In this document: one piece after another, positions 45,201 through 55,529 of the stretch
Layout: every line of letters begins with the position of its first letter
Position numbering within the stretch: position 1 is the stretch's first letter
Program-made: the position numbers and the translations under genes
Assembly: GCA_900095095.1 (NCBI GenBank)
Contig: FMBT01000339.1
Location: forward strand, 248,001-312,000
Origin: Fragilariopsis cylindrus CCMP1102
Taxonomy: Eukaryota; Bacillariophyta; Bacillariophyceae; Bacillariales; Bacillariaceae
Length of the DNA: 64,000 bases
Reading direction: 5' to 3'
Notes under the pieces: model-generated
Told to the model about the DNA's origin: nothing
Seen by the model: the letters and a program-made list of their open reading frames with translations, nothing else
Database searches by the model: none

Positions 45201-46378
45201 TATAAGGATGCACCATTGCTATCAACGGTAGTGACGACATCCGAATTTGGCAGAGTAGTCAAAGGGATTTGATTCGTTCGAGATACGAGTTGTTGGAGGA
45301 AATTCGGAGCAGATTTTTTCTTCTTTTCCTTAGAAACCATTAGGGCCGTTTTTGCAATTGCTCTGGCTTTCTCCTCGCTGAGAGATTCATCGTCAAGATT
45401 GTTGGGGTTACTCTCTGTGGCAGCATCCACGGCCGCAGCAGCCGCAGCCATTGCCGCTTCAATAGCTGAACCAGTTCCTTTAGATTTTGGTCGGATCTTT
45501 CGCAATATTTTCTTCATCAATGACTTCTTTCGTACGTCGATGTTCAACTCGTTTAATTGAGCCTCAAATCCTAAACCCTCTTCTTTCCATTCAAATTCTT
45601 CCTCCAATCGTTCCTCAACGAATCGCTTGGCTTCGGCCATATGTTCCGCTTCTAATTTTTGCTGCTGTTCTCGTTCGTTCTGTGCTTGCGTTTCTAAGTA
45701 TTCTTTTGATTCTGGGGCAGTCTTTTCCTGTCCCATTTGGAGCTGACAACGATTCAAGGTCATGGGAGCTGGCGCTGAAAATCTTACTCCTCTACTAATA
45801 TCTATCGTCTTTTTTTTAGGAACCGTAACTCCTGATTTTATAGGCTTCGGTGATTTTGCTAAATTCTTGCTCTTTAGATTTTTTAGGCTATGATTGACAC
45901 CTGCTGCTGGTTTAGGCCATAGATAGGAAAACGCTGTTGATTGATGAGCTACTTTTTGTTTGTTTGTCATGGCGTCACCACTTTTATTTTTGTTCGTCCC
46001 CAACGGAGAAATGGGAAACGCATTACCTGAATTTATCGACATTTCCATGACACTTGATTCTATTTCAATATCCTTGTCATCTGGTTTACCTCCATTTCGA
46101 ACTTCCTTGACGAAACCAGGTCGTTTGAGTGGAGATTCCTCTCCAACGGATGATGTCATATCAGAAACTTTGGATCCTTCGCCCGGGATCTCGCTTCTGC
46201 CTCCTACATTGGTGCTGGGAAGACAAACCGGTATCTTGATTTTTTTCACAGGAGGTTTAGGTTTAGATTTAGTCTGAAGTGCATGAAGAGCAAACTTGCC
46301 TGCGCCAAAAGTTTTGGTCCTCGCCGTCTGTAGAAGCGAATTATTACCGACTTTCGACATATTTTCTTTTTTCGTCAT
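42227..46378 (-). CDS. Very long Ser-rich disordered protein with coiled coil and SR/RD repeats; frame interrupted
   Basis: Unknown function. Clean ORF from ATG 46378 down to about 44060, then coding-like text continues to about 42227 through several frame changes. Near 44058-44062 one extra A (minus strand) joins G-D-G-E-K to L-L-R-I-R-H-P-P-Y-F-S-D-G and on to M-T-F-D-L-T-Q-V-N. Later changes near 43740, 43620, 43200 and 42925 are less clear, and small introns are possible. Features: basic Lys/Pro-rich start with K-P-K-P-P-V-K-K; a Glu/Gln coiled coil (about residues 225-280); an Ala run (A-A-M-A-A-A-A-A-A-V); long Ser/Thr/Asp/Pro-rich linkers; an R-S/S-R repeat (from the hexanucleotide at 43040-43082); and an R-D repeat (42526-42545). 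This looks like a scaffold or RNA-associated disordered protein, by composition only. Confidence 0.55.
43040..43082. repeat. Hexanucleotide tandem (GAACGG/GAACGC)n
   Basis: About seven units. On the minus strand in frame it encodes alternating Arg-Ser. A shorter CGATCG-type hexamer run at 42526-42545 encodes Arg-Asp. Such repeats change length easily. Confidence 0.85.
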
Positions 46379-46832
46379 GGTTACGATAGGTTACAATGTT
46401 TTGTTTCTTCGGCATGCAATCGGCTTATTGATGTCGTTGTTGCCCGATTCCTAATTAATATTCTTCACAAATAAATCTAAATTGCTTTGCTTGTCAAATT
46501 GTCGAAGATGATGAAATATCACTTGATTTTTAGCGAGTCGTGTTGCATGGCGCGCGTTTTTTTAATTTAGCGAGATCGCTTGTATTGTTTGAATTTTTAA
46601 AAGAGGGGTGATGAGTATATTCAGGGTGGTTATTTAAAGGGGGAATACTCCCCCGATCCGAATGAATAAGTCGTGACTGTGCTGAATTTTAATGTAAGAA
46701 TCCTACAGTCACATTTTTTTAAAATCAATTTTTTTAAATTGGACAGACAATAATTGATTGATTCGATTGATTCACAATCAAAAAGGACAGTGTGCACAGT
46801 GCCATAAGATCTCTTTCCTCCTACTACTATAC

Positions 46833-46909
46833 ATAACTTATTATTTAAAAGCTGCCGCGCCTCTCCTCAACATCTTAGAAAGACAGAAGAGTCAACTGTC
46901 GACCCGCCC
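46833..46909 (+). repeat. Dispersed short repeat, copy B
   Basis: ATAACTTATTATTTAAAAGC, CTGCCGC, CTCCTCAACATCTT, AGACAGAAGAGTCAA and GTCGACCCGCC. Closely related to 9715-9774 and, inverted, to 32190-32281. Confidence 0.6.
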
Positions 46910-47311
46910 TCCTCCTACCACTAGTAAGCTTGATAGGAAGAATTATAATCATTTTTGCATGATTGTCCATCCACTCTTATGTAATGGCAGGCATGTCAAG
47001 ATTTGACTTCAATGAATATAGCTGTATTCATTATGTGACACGCACCCTCACAGCAGAGTGTTCCCATTACAAGACTAAACTAAACCCCACAAAAATATCA
47101 TACCATGAAAAAACATTGTATGTTGTTGAATAAATAGATCTATCTATCTACTAGTTTATCTCACTAATACCTTGGTTAAATTATAGTCATTATATCACTA
47201 GCAATGATGAAGATATCCACTGTACTATGGACAGTTTAGACTATCTACATAAACTCTGCAGATATTAGAAAGCTAATATTTCAAGGGTGGGTTGGGTGTT
47301 GCCAGGGGGCG

Positions 47312-47320
<9 letters not shown>

Positions 47321-47342
<22 letters not shown>

Positions 47343-47344
47343 AG
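47321..47344. repeat. (AG)12 microsatellite
   Basis: Perfect dinucleotide run beside GGGGGCGGGGGGG. Confidence 0.9.
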
Positions 47345-47996
47345 GGCAGTATGGTGAGAAGAGTTGGTATCCCAACAGAACAGTGAGAATTGAATTGTAA
47401 GAAGTGAGAATTTTCATAGTATATACATTTTGTGTGTGTTGCTCCAGCCAGTGAAAACCATACAAATACTTGCTTCTCCCAGATTGGTACCATATAGACA
47501 TAATTTTGAATGTGTTTGATTGACTGCGTTGATTTTTAGATAGTGCATGCTCATGGAAATGCATGCAAAATCATCACTACTTTACTGAATTCCTAGTGTC
47601 AAGTGTTATTCTTCTGTTCATACTTTAGTATATGGTCTGCCTCCGTTCCAAGATGACATAAATTTAGGGGTGAAAAAATATCTGCCAGTTATAGCAATTA
47701 TCATGTATCTGTCATATCACATGTGCTGTGTAATATATAATAGCATCTTATGGTATTATAATACTATAATATATAATATACAACAGCTGTATTCAAGGGC
47801 CTAGGCTCAAGAAGAAATTCGTGTCAATCAGCAATATATTATTCTTTCTTTCGTGATGATATATTATTATTATTAGTTATTAGTTATTAGGCAATAAAAG
47901 GCGCCCCCGTGCATAGTAAGTCAAGGAGTGTTAAAGCTGTAAAAAGGAATCAAGCGATTTATTTTTATACAACGCGCGCGCTAGTAGAAAAATCAA

Positions 47997-48024
47997 AGTC
48001 CAGAAGAGAAATCTATTCTGGACT
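47997..48024. repeat. 9-bp perfect hairpin at the start of the A+C-rich block
   Basis: AGTCCAGAA and TTCTGGACT separated by a 10-base loop. It sits where composition shifts into the large element, so it could lie in its 5' UTR or mark its boundary. Function inferred weakly. Confidence 0.6.
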
Positions 48025-48148
48025 CATTCTTTTGGAAACATCGTGTTTTGTTGTGAGGCAGCTCCGGAGCTGACGTGACCGCTGAAAGCGCTTCTTCTTG
48101 GACTACCCGTCCGCTCAATGGAGACAAGACAACAACAGAGACCACCAC

Positions 48149-48343
48149 ATGGAAAACAACAAAGACATGGAGCGCAGCATCCACGGAAACACTCCGGACG
48201 ACATTGCTGCCCTCATCACAAACATGCAACGAATACAAGCCGTGTTGATACAGAATTTTGGCAACGAATCGCCACAGGCCACCGAAATCAAGCGCCTGCT
48301 TGCGGCCATGTATGAAAAACACAATTACCCAACTCCGGAGTAA
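48149..48343 (+). CDS. Small ORF (64 aa) near the left end of the large element
   Basis: ATG at 48149, hydrophilic then helical (D-I-A-A-L-I-T-N-M-Q-R-I-Q-A-V-L-I). No family recognised. It could be a short leader ORF of the element or chance. The frame is open upstream without an ATG. Confidence 0.3.
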   Translation: MENNKDMERSIHGNTPDDIAALITNMQRIQAVLIQNFGNESPQATEIKRLLAAMYEKHNYPTPE

Positions 48344-49219
48344 TAGGAATGGCGTCAACTAGACGAAACACCCGGTTACGACGAAACGCCTCGTAAAGAG
48401 ACAACTACATTTCACAAGTCAAAACTAAATCTTTACCATTTCCAACCAAATGTTCGCCGCGCACGCAATGTCGCACGACAGACGAATACACCCACACAGA
48501 CAGACTGCATGCAACACCACAGGTTTTAGATCCAAAAAGGGATTCCGGACCTCAACGTACAACGGTCAAAGTCAGGAGCACGACACGCATACCATGCCAC
48601 GTGCCCACACATTAAAAACAAAAAACATCTTAAATAATAGACAAGTCCAAATATAAGAATATAATATAACGTTAAATCACATAATACATTCAAATTTTGT
48701 CAGGACTCAACCGTTCAACGAAACTAGTTAGCACCCCTGCACGCACCCTCGCATGCGTCACTCCTAGCTGTCAAATTTTCAACTCCGGAATTGAAATTTT
48801 CGATTTCAGGCACACATAAGCCCAGAACACAATACATAGGTACATAAGTAATTTATTCACACTTCCTATTTGCCTTATCCCTCGTTGGGACAAAAACAAA
48901 ATAACATTCAACAATATTTCACGTAATTATTCACCAACGTAATGGGGCTCACCCTAACTAAACAACATCGTTTAGGACGACTTCCACCCTTTGTCAACAT
49001 AGATTCTGAACAATAACGGCGACTCCATGCCAATCGCATGCCATTCAGGCTCACCACATCACTGACCAAACGTCAGTTCCGGACGTCAAACGCCCGAAAA
49101 ACATAAATTTCCACATTTGGCACTATTCCGGAACACATTGTTTCGGCACACAACACTCTCACAATCTCAACTTCGAGCAACTCAAAACCGCTCGCAGCCA
49201 GGATTTAAACATCAGCACG
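48344..49219. other. Non-coding A+C-rich leader of the element
   Basis: No ORF with support. Same A+C-rich texture as the flanking ORFs; likely untranslated region of the large element. Repeated TTCCGGA/CTCCGGA words occur (for example near 48341, 48540, 48781 and 49080). Confidence 0.4.
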
Positions 49220-50848
49220 ATGGCGTTCACAGAGGGAGGATTTCAAACAGCAATCCTCGGTGAGGCAACCCGGGCCAAAGAGTCGAACTCCAGAAGCCAA
49301 CTCATCACCCACCCACTCACTTTCAACAGGACCACTCACCTACCGGACCAAGCGTTGTTCTGCGGAATCGGAACCTTGGGAGTTGCAGTGTTAAACACTC
49401 AACCGAAGAAGGTCACCCCCATTTTATGGGTACGAGCTTACCAAACACAACGTTTTGGTATCACAATCACATCATGCCCACAGGCAGTGATATTCGATGC
49501 CAACGACCTAGTGGCATCGGACGTCTGGATTGCGAAAGATGCCGACTCAACTGCGAATCAGGGCTTGGACTATGTCACGAGCGCTCTGATCAAGCAACGA
49601 CCCATGATGAAACTAATCCCAATCCGGGCTGAAACCATCACGGATTTCTTCAATGCCGACAATTCTCACAAAAGCGTCCGCGACTTAATAACAATGTTCA
49701 AAAGCAGAACCGACAAACATGACAAATTCGTTTATAGCTGGCTTCGTGCAGCAGCAATGGTCAGGGATACTACCCTCCCCAACAACGCCGACAGCACCAG
49801 TCAAATGCAACTAGAACCGGACCAACCACGTTGGTTCACACTTGCACATTCGGTGGATATTTACAAGGACCTACAGACGGGTTTCAGCGAAGACGACAAT
49901 ACACTTGGCACCGCCATCGCCAATGGAGTCCTGAACTGCCTCAGCAAGGAGTTCCGCCCGACCCCAGCACCGGAAGACGTCATTGACGTCGACGATGAAA
50001 CACTTCTGCGCAATAATCGTCAGCGCACAGGAAATGCTCCAGGAGAAACTGCAACCAACGAGGCTAATCTCAATGCGGTCCTACAACGAAATGTCCAACT
50101 CGAGGAGCAACTAGCGCAACAGCAACGCATCGCAGCAGCATTGGCCAGACAACATCAAAGTACCAGGACAGCAACAGGCAACGTCTCCTTCGAAGGCGAC
50201 GGACTGCCATATGGAACCGGGCACCCAGTTTCATCCGAAAGACCCGAAAGGACCGGACTACCATTTGACATCGCGGCCAACCCGTTCGAAGGCAACGGTT
50301 TTAGCAACGACTCATCGTCAACGTTCCAACAACCGGCAGCCAGGTCCCACAATCCGTACGGCACACCGGGCGCCACCAACCCATTTGGTGAACCCACTCC
50401 GGGTCACCCAGGGTATCATGGTGCACCGGCTTTCACCTTTGGAGCATCGGCAAGCAATGGGGCTTTCAGTTTTGGGGGTCACACGGGTGCATCACCTCAC
50501 CAAAGTATTGGTGATCACCTACATGCAATGCTCAACAGAGGCCCAGGCCTTCCCCTCACCTCCGAGGACATGAACCGATTTCAAGTGCTCAAGTTTCTTG
50601 CAGCGGAATCCAAGAGTCACCCAAACTCGACCAAGCCGGACCAACCAAAAAAGGCAAAGGACAGTATGGGCACCAGATCGTGGAATTTATGTGGATGGGC
50701 ACATCTACAACCACACGAGCTCCACTTTTTGCACCGGTGCAACAACAGCGGTTGGTTGAAATACAACAAGGCTCCTGACAAAGGCGAAAAGGACTCCGTC
50801 ATTTGTACGTTTCACAGACAATCGATGATTGGTGAAACAGGATTATAA
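49220..50848 (+). CDS. 542-aa ORF of the large element, N-terminal globular domain, low-complexity middle, Cys/His end
   Basis: No family recognised. Residues 1-230 look globular (V-T-P-I-L-W-V-R-A-Y-Q-T-Q-R-F-G; W-L-R-A-A-A-M-V-R). A short Gln/Leu/Ala coiled coil is around 282-312. The part from about 320 to 440 is Gly/Pro/Asn/Ser-rich with repeated N-P-F-(E/G)-like and F-G-G/F-G-A words. The C-terminus has Cys and His pairs (L-C-G-W-A-H-L-Q-P-H-E-L-H-F-L-H-R-C, then V-I-C-T-F-H) that could bind zinc. By position and make-up it might be the element's ORF1-type RNA-binding protein; this is inference. Complete ATG-to-TAA, no interruption. Confidence 0.65.
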   Translation: MAFTEGGFQTAILGEATRAKESNSRSQLITHPLTFNRTTHLPDQALFCGIGTLGVAVLNTQPKKVTPILWVRAYQTQRFGITITSCPQAVIFDANDLVASDVWIAKDADSTANQGLDYVTSALIKQRPMMKLIPIRAETITDFFNADNSHKSVRDLITMFKSRTDKHDKFVYSWLRAAAMVRDTTLPNNADSTSQMQLEPDQPRWFTLAHSVDIYKDLQTGFSEDDNTLGTAIANGVLNCLSKEFRPTPAPEDVIDVDDETLLRNNRQRTGNAPGETATNEANLNAVLQRNVQLEEQLAQQQRIAAALARQHQSTRTATGNVSFEGDGLPYGTGHPVSSERPERTGLPFDIAANPFEGNGFSNDSSSTFQQPAARSHNPYGTPGATNPFGEPTPGHPGYHGAPAFTFGASASNGAFSFGGHTGASPHQSIGDHLHAMLNRGPGLPLTSEDMNRFQVLKFLAAESKSHPNSTKPDQPKKAKDSMGTRSWNLCGWAHLQPHELHFLHRCNNSGWLKYNKAPDKGEKDSVICTFHRQSMIGETGL

Positions 50849-52165
50849 TAGTCTTACTCTTCGGTCTTGTAAGATTCTATTAAAGCTGGAAGGGTTGATA
50901 CTCTTGACCCTTATATTGAAAGACTACTCACGGTTACTTCCCTCGTTTTTCGTGGACGTCAATCCAATTAAATTTTCAGTACTTAAAACACGTAGAATCC
51001 TACGACGAATTCAGCCAAAAATCGCTTACTTCACATCAAAGACTATCCGACCACCGCACATATCACCAACCATCACTACTGCTGTAACCTAATACGACCA
51101 AGCCTGTTACAACCAATACCCCCGATTTCACTCAAACCTATCATACACTGACCACCGACCAAGGCCAAAACACCACGTTAACCGCCATTTTCACGTAAAT
51201 TCGAAGCGTCGTGTAAGAGACATCTCGACTTTCAATAAAAAGAAGAACAATACCGGGACTTGACAGCCAAAAATTCACTGCTACGACCAGCCCTAAGTAA
51301 AAAAAGCGCGCCCACTACCAGACGGCCCCATCGTTAAGCAGCCACACTTAGCACCCTCACCTTACTTACTAGACACAGAACACCCACACGCTCACCGCCT
51401 AAGTAAAAGAAGTGACACACACCAGACGCCACTCTGTGATATATATCCACACTTATCACCACCAACTCAGTTACGTAACCAGGAAGCGACACCCTTCCCC
51501 ACAACCGATCAGCGCCTAAGTAAAAGCAGCACCAGCGTAACAAGACTACACTTCCTCACCCAGTCACAATTATCAGCGACCTAAGCCCCAACTTTACACA
51601 AGGACTACGAACTGCTAAAAACCAATCCCGGCCTCGGCAGCCAGGTTCTAACACGTTCTCTCCCCTAAGTAACCTACCACCAACAGAAAAGAACTCCCGC
51701 AGAACCGATCCTGACCACTCACACTTAGTTCACAAACACTCACTTCAGATTCACCAGGCAGCCAAAAATCACAACGACCAAAAAAGCCACACAGCAACCT
51801 CAGCACGCTTCCGATCCCTACAAGAACAACAGTCCAATACAGAGCCAAACCGACCTCCGAAGCGGCCTGCAAACCCAGTTGAAGCTAGATCCATTTTCCA
51901 CTGACCTCCAAAGATCTCGGCAATCCCGGTTGAAGCTAGATCCACTGTCCATTCCCATATCCAAAGCCATATCCAAGATATCAAAAATATCCAAACAATC
52001 TACCGATGCAACGCTTTCCGACCATCGATACGAAAATACAACCAAATTCCGAACATACCGATCATCAAATCACCCTCACCCTTTTCATCCACAAATACCT
52101 CCCTTGTAAAACAACCTATTCACCTACCTCTTTCAACAATTAACCTACCTCTCCACTACCAAATC
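50849..52165. other. 1.3-kb non-coding gap inside the element, with repeated CCTAAGTAA words
   Basis: No + strand ORF supported. CCTAAGTAA-type words recur at about 51292, 51398, 51515 and 51665 (a partial CCTAAG at 51579), with CACACTTA-type words between them. The last part holds the 51-bp tandem at 51849-51950. It may be an intergenic spacer with its own promoter or a structured RNA region. Confidence 0.45.
51849..51950. repeat. Imperfect 51-bp tandem repeat, two units
   Basis: Both units carry GACCTCC(G/A)AAG...AATCCCGG/AAACCCAG then TTGAAGCTAGATCCA and TCCA. The GACCTCC words are 51 bases apart (51852, 51903). Confidence 0.7.
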
Positions 52166-53473
52166 ATGCCTCGTTTCAACAACAACTTCAAAAACAAAGG
52201 TTCCCGCTCGGCTGCCAAACACCACAGCAAAACCCTACCTGGAAAAAACCCCACTCGTACTAAGACTGCCACTGCCAAACCCAGCCGCAAGAAACCACCG
52301 GCATCACCAGCCTCCGTGGAAAGCCATTTTGCTAGAACAACCCCCTCGTCATTACCTGTCAAGGCCACCAACATGGTAATTTCAGGAGACAACGGGAAAA
52401 ATCCCAGATCCCCAAGTTCTACCGAGGACAAGATTGCCCCCAAAAAAACTGACAGCCGCAACACTCCACCTCGCGACCTCCTCCAAGGTACTACCATCAC
52501 TCCAGATAAGCCGGATGAATCGATCAGCCCTCCACCCAAGATCACCAACAAATCTGACGGTCTCAACACTCCTTGGGAAACGGTAACAAAAGTGGTTACT
52601 TCCAGGAAGTATAAAAGGGGAACAACCAGTACCGATCTTACTCACCTTCAGAGCACCGATGATGAATCGGACTCATCGAGCACCCCATCTGCACTCATCC
52701 ACCTCAAAAACGATAAGAAGCTAAGCACCAGCATCCTCAAGCCGAAACACGTCTCCCGTGGAAAGACTAAAGAAGACGCCTTAAGTTTCACAGACTCGAG
52801 CAAGAGCACCGACGAATCATCGGAGTCAGGATCAGCCTCCCTAAGTGCAGCAAGTGAAAAATCGGAAGACACGGCCACATTGCTGAAAGGTCTAACAGTA
52901 ACCAAGACAGTTCACCACCAAGACGACTCCACTGTAAAAAGCATTAGCGAAGCTACAAGCGACACTATTATGCAGGACATTTACGAAAAGACACCAACAT
53001 CACCACCTGGTAGCGTCAATACAAAAACCACAGCGGCATCTACAATCGCTTCATCCAAGTCGGCCCTCTCGAGCTCCCTCAAGGTTCCAGCCAATTGGAA
53101 AAACTCGACCACCATTGACATACCCAAGACCGCCACAACAACAACAGCAGCAGCAAGACAGATAACAATAGCTGAGGCCAACATCGCACTTGAAAAGACT
53201 AGGTCATACGACTACCTCAAAGAGGGCAAATTCGCCACAACAAAAGCGTATGAAGACCTCGCCACACGCAGTATAGCCAGCAACAAGGGCTTCACTCACT
53301 ATGAAGGACTAAAAGATGGCACTGTACTAACGGAAAATGTACAACCAGACCTGGACTCCATACAAGACGGTATAACAGTAAACTTCAACCAAGCAGCACT
53401 ACAACTCCTGCCTAACGGATGGGACGACCCAGAGGTTACTCCGGCACAGCTGACAGAGGCGTCAGGGAAATAG
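52166..53473 (+). CDS. 435-aa basic, Ser/Thr/Lys-rich ORF of the element
   Basis: ATG at 52166 (M-P-R-F-N-N-N-F-K-N-K-G). Strongly basic, Ser/Thr/Pro/Lys-rich and probably disordered for the first ~330 residues, with acidic Ser patches (S-T-D-D-E-S-D-S-S-S, S-T-D-E-S-S-E-S-G-S). More ordered text lies near the end (L-A-T-R-S-I-A-S-N-K-G-F-T-H-Y). Its stop abuts coding-like text in other frames that runs into the ORF at 53574, so the two could be one ~1,120-aa gene. No family recognised. A nucleic-acid-binding ORF1 role is possible from charge alone. Confidence 0.6.
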   Translation: MPRFNNNFKNKGSRSAAKHHSKTLPGKNPTRTKTATAKPSRKKPPASPASVESHFARTTPSSLPVKATNMVISGDNGKNPRSPSSTEDKIAPKKTDSRNTPPRDLLQGTTITPDKPDESISPPPKITNKSDGLNTPWETVTKVVTSRKYKRGTTSTDLTHLQSTDDESDSSSTPSALIHLKNDKKLSTSILKPKHVSRGKTKEDALSFTDSSKSTDESSESGSASLSAASEKSEDTATLLKGLTVTKTVHHQDDSTVKSISEATSDTIMQDIYEKTPTSPPGSVNTKTTAASTIASSKSALSSSLKVPANWKNSTTIDIPKTATTTTAAARQITIAEANIALEKTRSYDYLKEGKFATTKAYEDLATRSIASNKGFTHYEGLKDGTVLTENVQPDLDSIQDGITVNFNQAALQLLPNGWDDPEVTPAQLTEASGK

Positions 53474-53573
53474 CAGTCCCAAGAAAACCTTGGAAAGACG
53501 ACACCATCAGACAAGACGCCCGAGCCATGCTGATCAAATTAGCCAGAACGTCCCCTGAAATCTTTGACGAATC

Positions 53574-55529
53574 ATGGAGCTACACACCGGCTTCATTACG
53601 AACTGCAAAGAAGGGGCACTATGGAAGGCAGCCAATAAAATATACGGGTCACAATGGCCTTGGAAATACTCTAACTCTCTTCCCAAGCTCCCTCCGAAAC
53701 ATCAACAGAAACAAAAGAATAGAGTAGTAATTCCAAAGTCTTCAATCAAAACGATCACAGCTGCCAGAGGTCGGTTTATGACTCGACCAGGAGGACAACA
53801 AACGCCAACTACAGAACAAGCCATCAAAGACACATCCGAGAAGAATCCACGCAACTACCAAACCTTTATCACCGTACAACTTCCAGCAATATCGGTAGCA
53901 GGACAAGGCCCAGGGGAGGTCCAAGCACTAGAGAACTTCAACCTGGCATTCGAAATAATTCTGGCATCAGACAGAACCTGCGTCATTTACGTCTGGCCTC
54001 TTAAGTTCCACAACAACAGAACGGTACTACCATACAGCAAGAAACATCTGGATGATTCCTACCCCAAAGCAAGGAAAATAGAGTCAAAAAACGAACTCCA
54101 GCGCTACGTCAGTAGTGCTTACTTCTCTGAAGGAAACAAGAGCTGGCTCAAAATGTACTGCGGCCACAATGAACCAATCCAGGACCTCCTCTCAGACACA
54201 GCCATTCAAACCTTGCAAGACCACCAAATGAACGTATACAAAGAAACTCTCCAATCACCGACCCCCATGATCTGCGGCTGGTTACTCGGAGCAGAACCGA
54301 GAACATTTAACTGCAAGCAGTTCACAGACCTTCTCAACTCTCTTCCAAAATTCGAAAAACTACCAGTGGCATGCAAAAAACAAGCACTAAAAAAGTCAAA
54401 AACCGAGAAACTAGAATACGGCGAAGGAACCATGGCTATCGTAATCCTATGCAGCTCAAGCTACCGCGATCCAACAAACGTAGCAATGAAAGCAACCTTC
54501 AACCGAAAAACAGCCAAGGCCATCTCTGAACGACCGGACGGAGCCAACTTCAAGTACATAGAATACTATGCAGACACCAAGTCCAAAGCCGCCACTCGCA
54601 AACAACTCGACTCAGCAGGAGTAGCAATGATCAAACAAAAAAAATGGTCCCAAAATATCAGCCAAATACGCATCGAAGGCATCGACAACCTAGACCACCC
54701 CATTCTGCTCACCAACCCACTCTCCACTCCAAGCAATCCTCTCCCAGATATACCTACCACCTGCAAACAAAGCATCTTGTCAATAAAATGCCAAACAAAC
54801 TACAAATTCTTCCTATTCAGCCAAATCCACGAACAACCCGATAAATCAATCATTGGCATCTGTCACAAGGACCAACGCGCTGAAGCGGAAATGATTCTGG
54901 GACACCTTCAAGTCTATCAGAAGGAGGAATACGGCAATAAAATAGAGGCATGGTATACCCAACAGGCCATCGACAGTGCAGTGGGCTACTCTATTTGCAA
55001 AGACACAGGCCAAGTCAACCATGCCGACGACGACAACGATGCAGATACTTTCGATGGGTTCTGCACCTCCAATTCCCCAGCAAGAACAGCAAACGCAATA
55101 GCCAACGGGACCCCACTTGAAGACGAGTACGATGGAAACCTGGACGATGTCGACTCCGATGACGACAACGAACCAGAACTCAAGATAGACATGAAAATTA
55201 TGTTCAATACCTCCAATCTAGGGGACGGTGGTGGATTTGACGACGGCCACTCAGTATCAACACAACTGACATCAGTATCTCAAGCTACCGCCCTTATTGG
55301 ACAAATAGGTGGACCCCAAACAAACATAGACGACGTTAGCACAGTAACAACAGAAGCAAGCCCTGGCAGCCAAGCTATCAACACAATACCCAACCAAATA
55401 ATGCAACAAGATTCGTTCCCAATGAACGACGCAACCAATTCCTTAGATAGGACACCAGCCCCATTTACAAACATTGCAAGCAACATTGCCTCCTTACGAC
55501 AGACTGGAGTACAGAATGACAATCAGTAG
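53574..55529 (+). CDS. 651-aa ORF of the element, unknown globular protein with acidic C-terminus
   Basis: No family recognised. The middle looks globular (F-I-T-V-Q-L-P-A-I-S-V; T-C-V-I-Y-V-W-P-L-K-F; M-I-C-G-W-L-L-G-A-E-P-R; F-F-L-F-S-Q-I-H-E). An Asp-rich stretch (D-D-D-N-D-A-D; D-D-V-D-S-D-D-D-N-E) and Ser/Thr/Asn-rich text form the last ~180 residues. The chosen ATG (53574) may not be the true start: coding-like text precedes it in another frame. Its last 14 nt overlap the ATG of the endonuclease ORF. Confidence 0.6.
   Translation: MELHTGFITNCKEGALWKAANKIYGSQWPWKYSNSLPKLPPKHQQKQKNRVVIPKSSIKTITAARGRFMTRPGGQQTPTTEQAIKDTSEKNPRNYQTFITVQLPAISVAGQGPGEVQALENFNLAFEIILASDRTCVIYVWPLKFHNNRTVLPYSKKHLDDSYPKARKIESKNELQRYVSSAYFSEGNKSWLKMYCGHNEPIQDLLSDTAIQTLQDHQMNVYKETLQSPTPMICGWLLGAEPRTFNCKQFTDLLNSLPKFEKLPVACKKQALKKSKTEKLEYGEGTMAIVILCSSSYRDPTNVAMKATFNRKTAKAISERPDGANFKYIEYYADTKSKAATRKQLDSAGVAMIKQKKWSQNISQIRIEGIDNLDHPILLTNPLSTPSNPLPDIPTTCKQSILSIKCQTNYKFFLFSQIHEQPDKSIIGICHKDQRAEAEMILGHLQVYQKEEYGNKIEAWYTQQAIDSAVGYSICKDTGQVNHADDDNDADTFDGFCTSNSPARTANAIANGTPLEDEYDGNLDDVDSDDDNEPELKIDMKIMFNTSNLGDGGGFDDGHSVSTQLTSVSQATALIGQIGGPQTNIDDVSTVTTEASPGSQAINTIPNQIMQQDSFPMNDATNSLDRTPAPFTNIASNIASLRQTGVQNDNQ

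Larger units (their letters stand above)
46379..47996. other. Intergenic, no gene supported
   Basis: Holds the probable promoter of the 46378 gene, dispersed-repeat copy B (46833-46909), an (AG)n microsatellite at 47321-47344 next to G-rich sequence, and A+T-rich text with TATAATATATAAT words around 47730-47790. ORFs here lack motifs. Base composition changes from A+T-rich to A+C-rich near its right edge. Confidence 0.5.

Noticed and set aside
52156-52569. 137-codon minus-strand ORF opposite the basic ORF
   Set aside because: Antisense shadow; the real composition signal is on the + strand.
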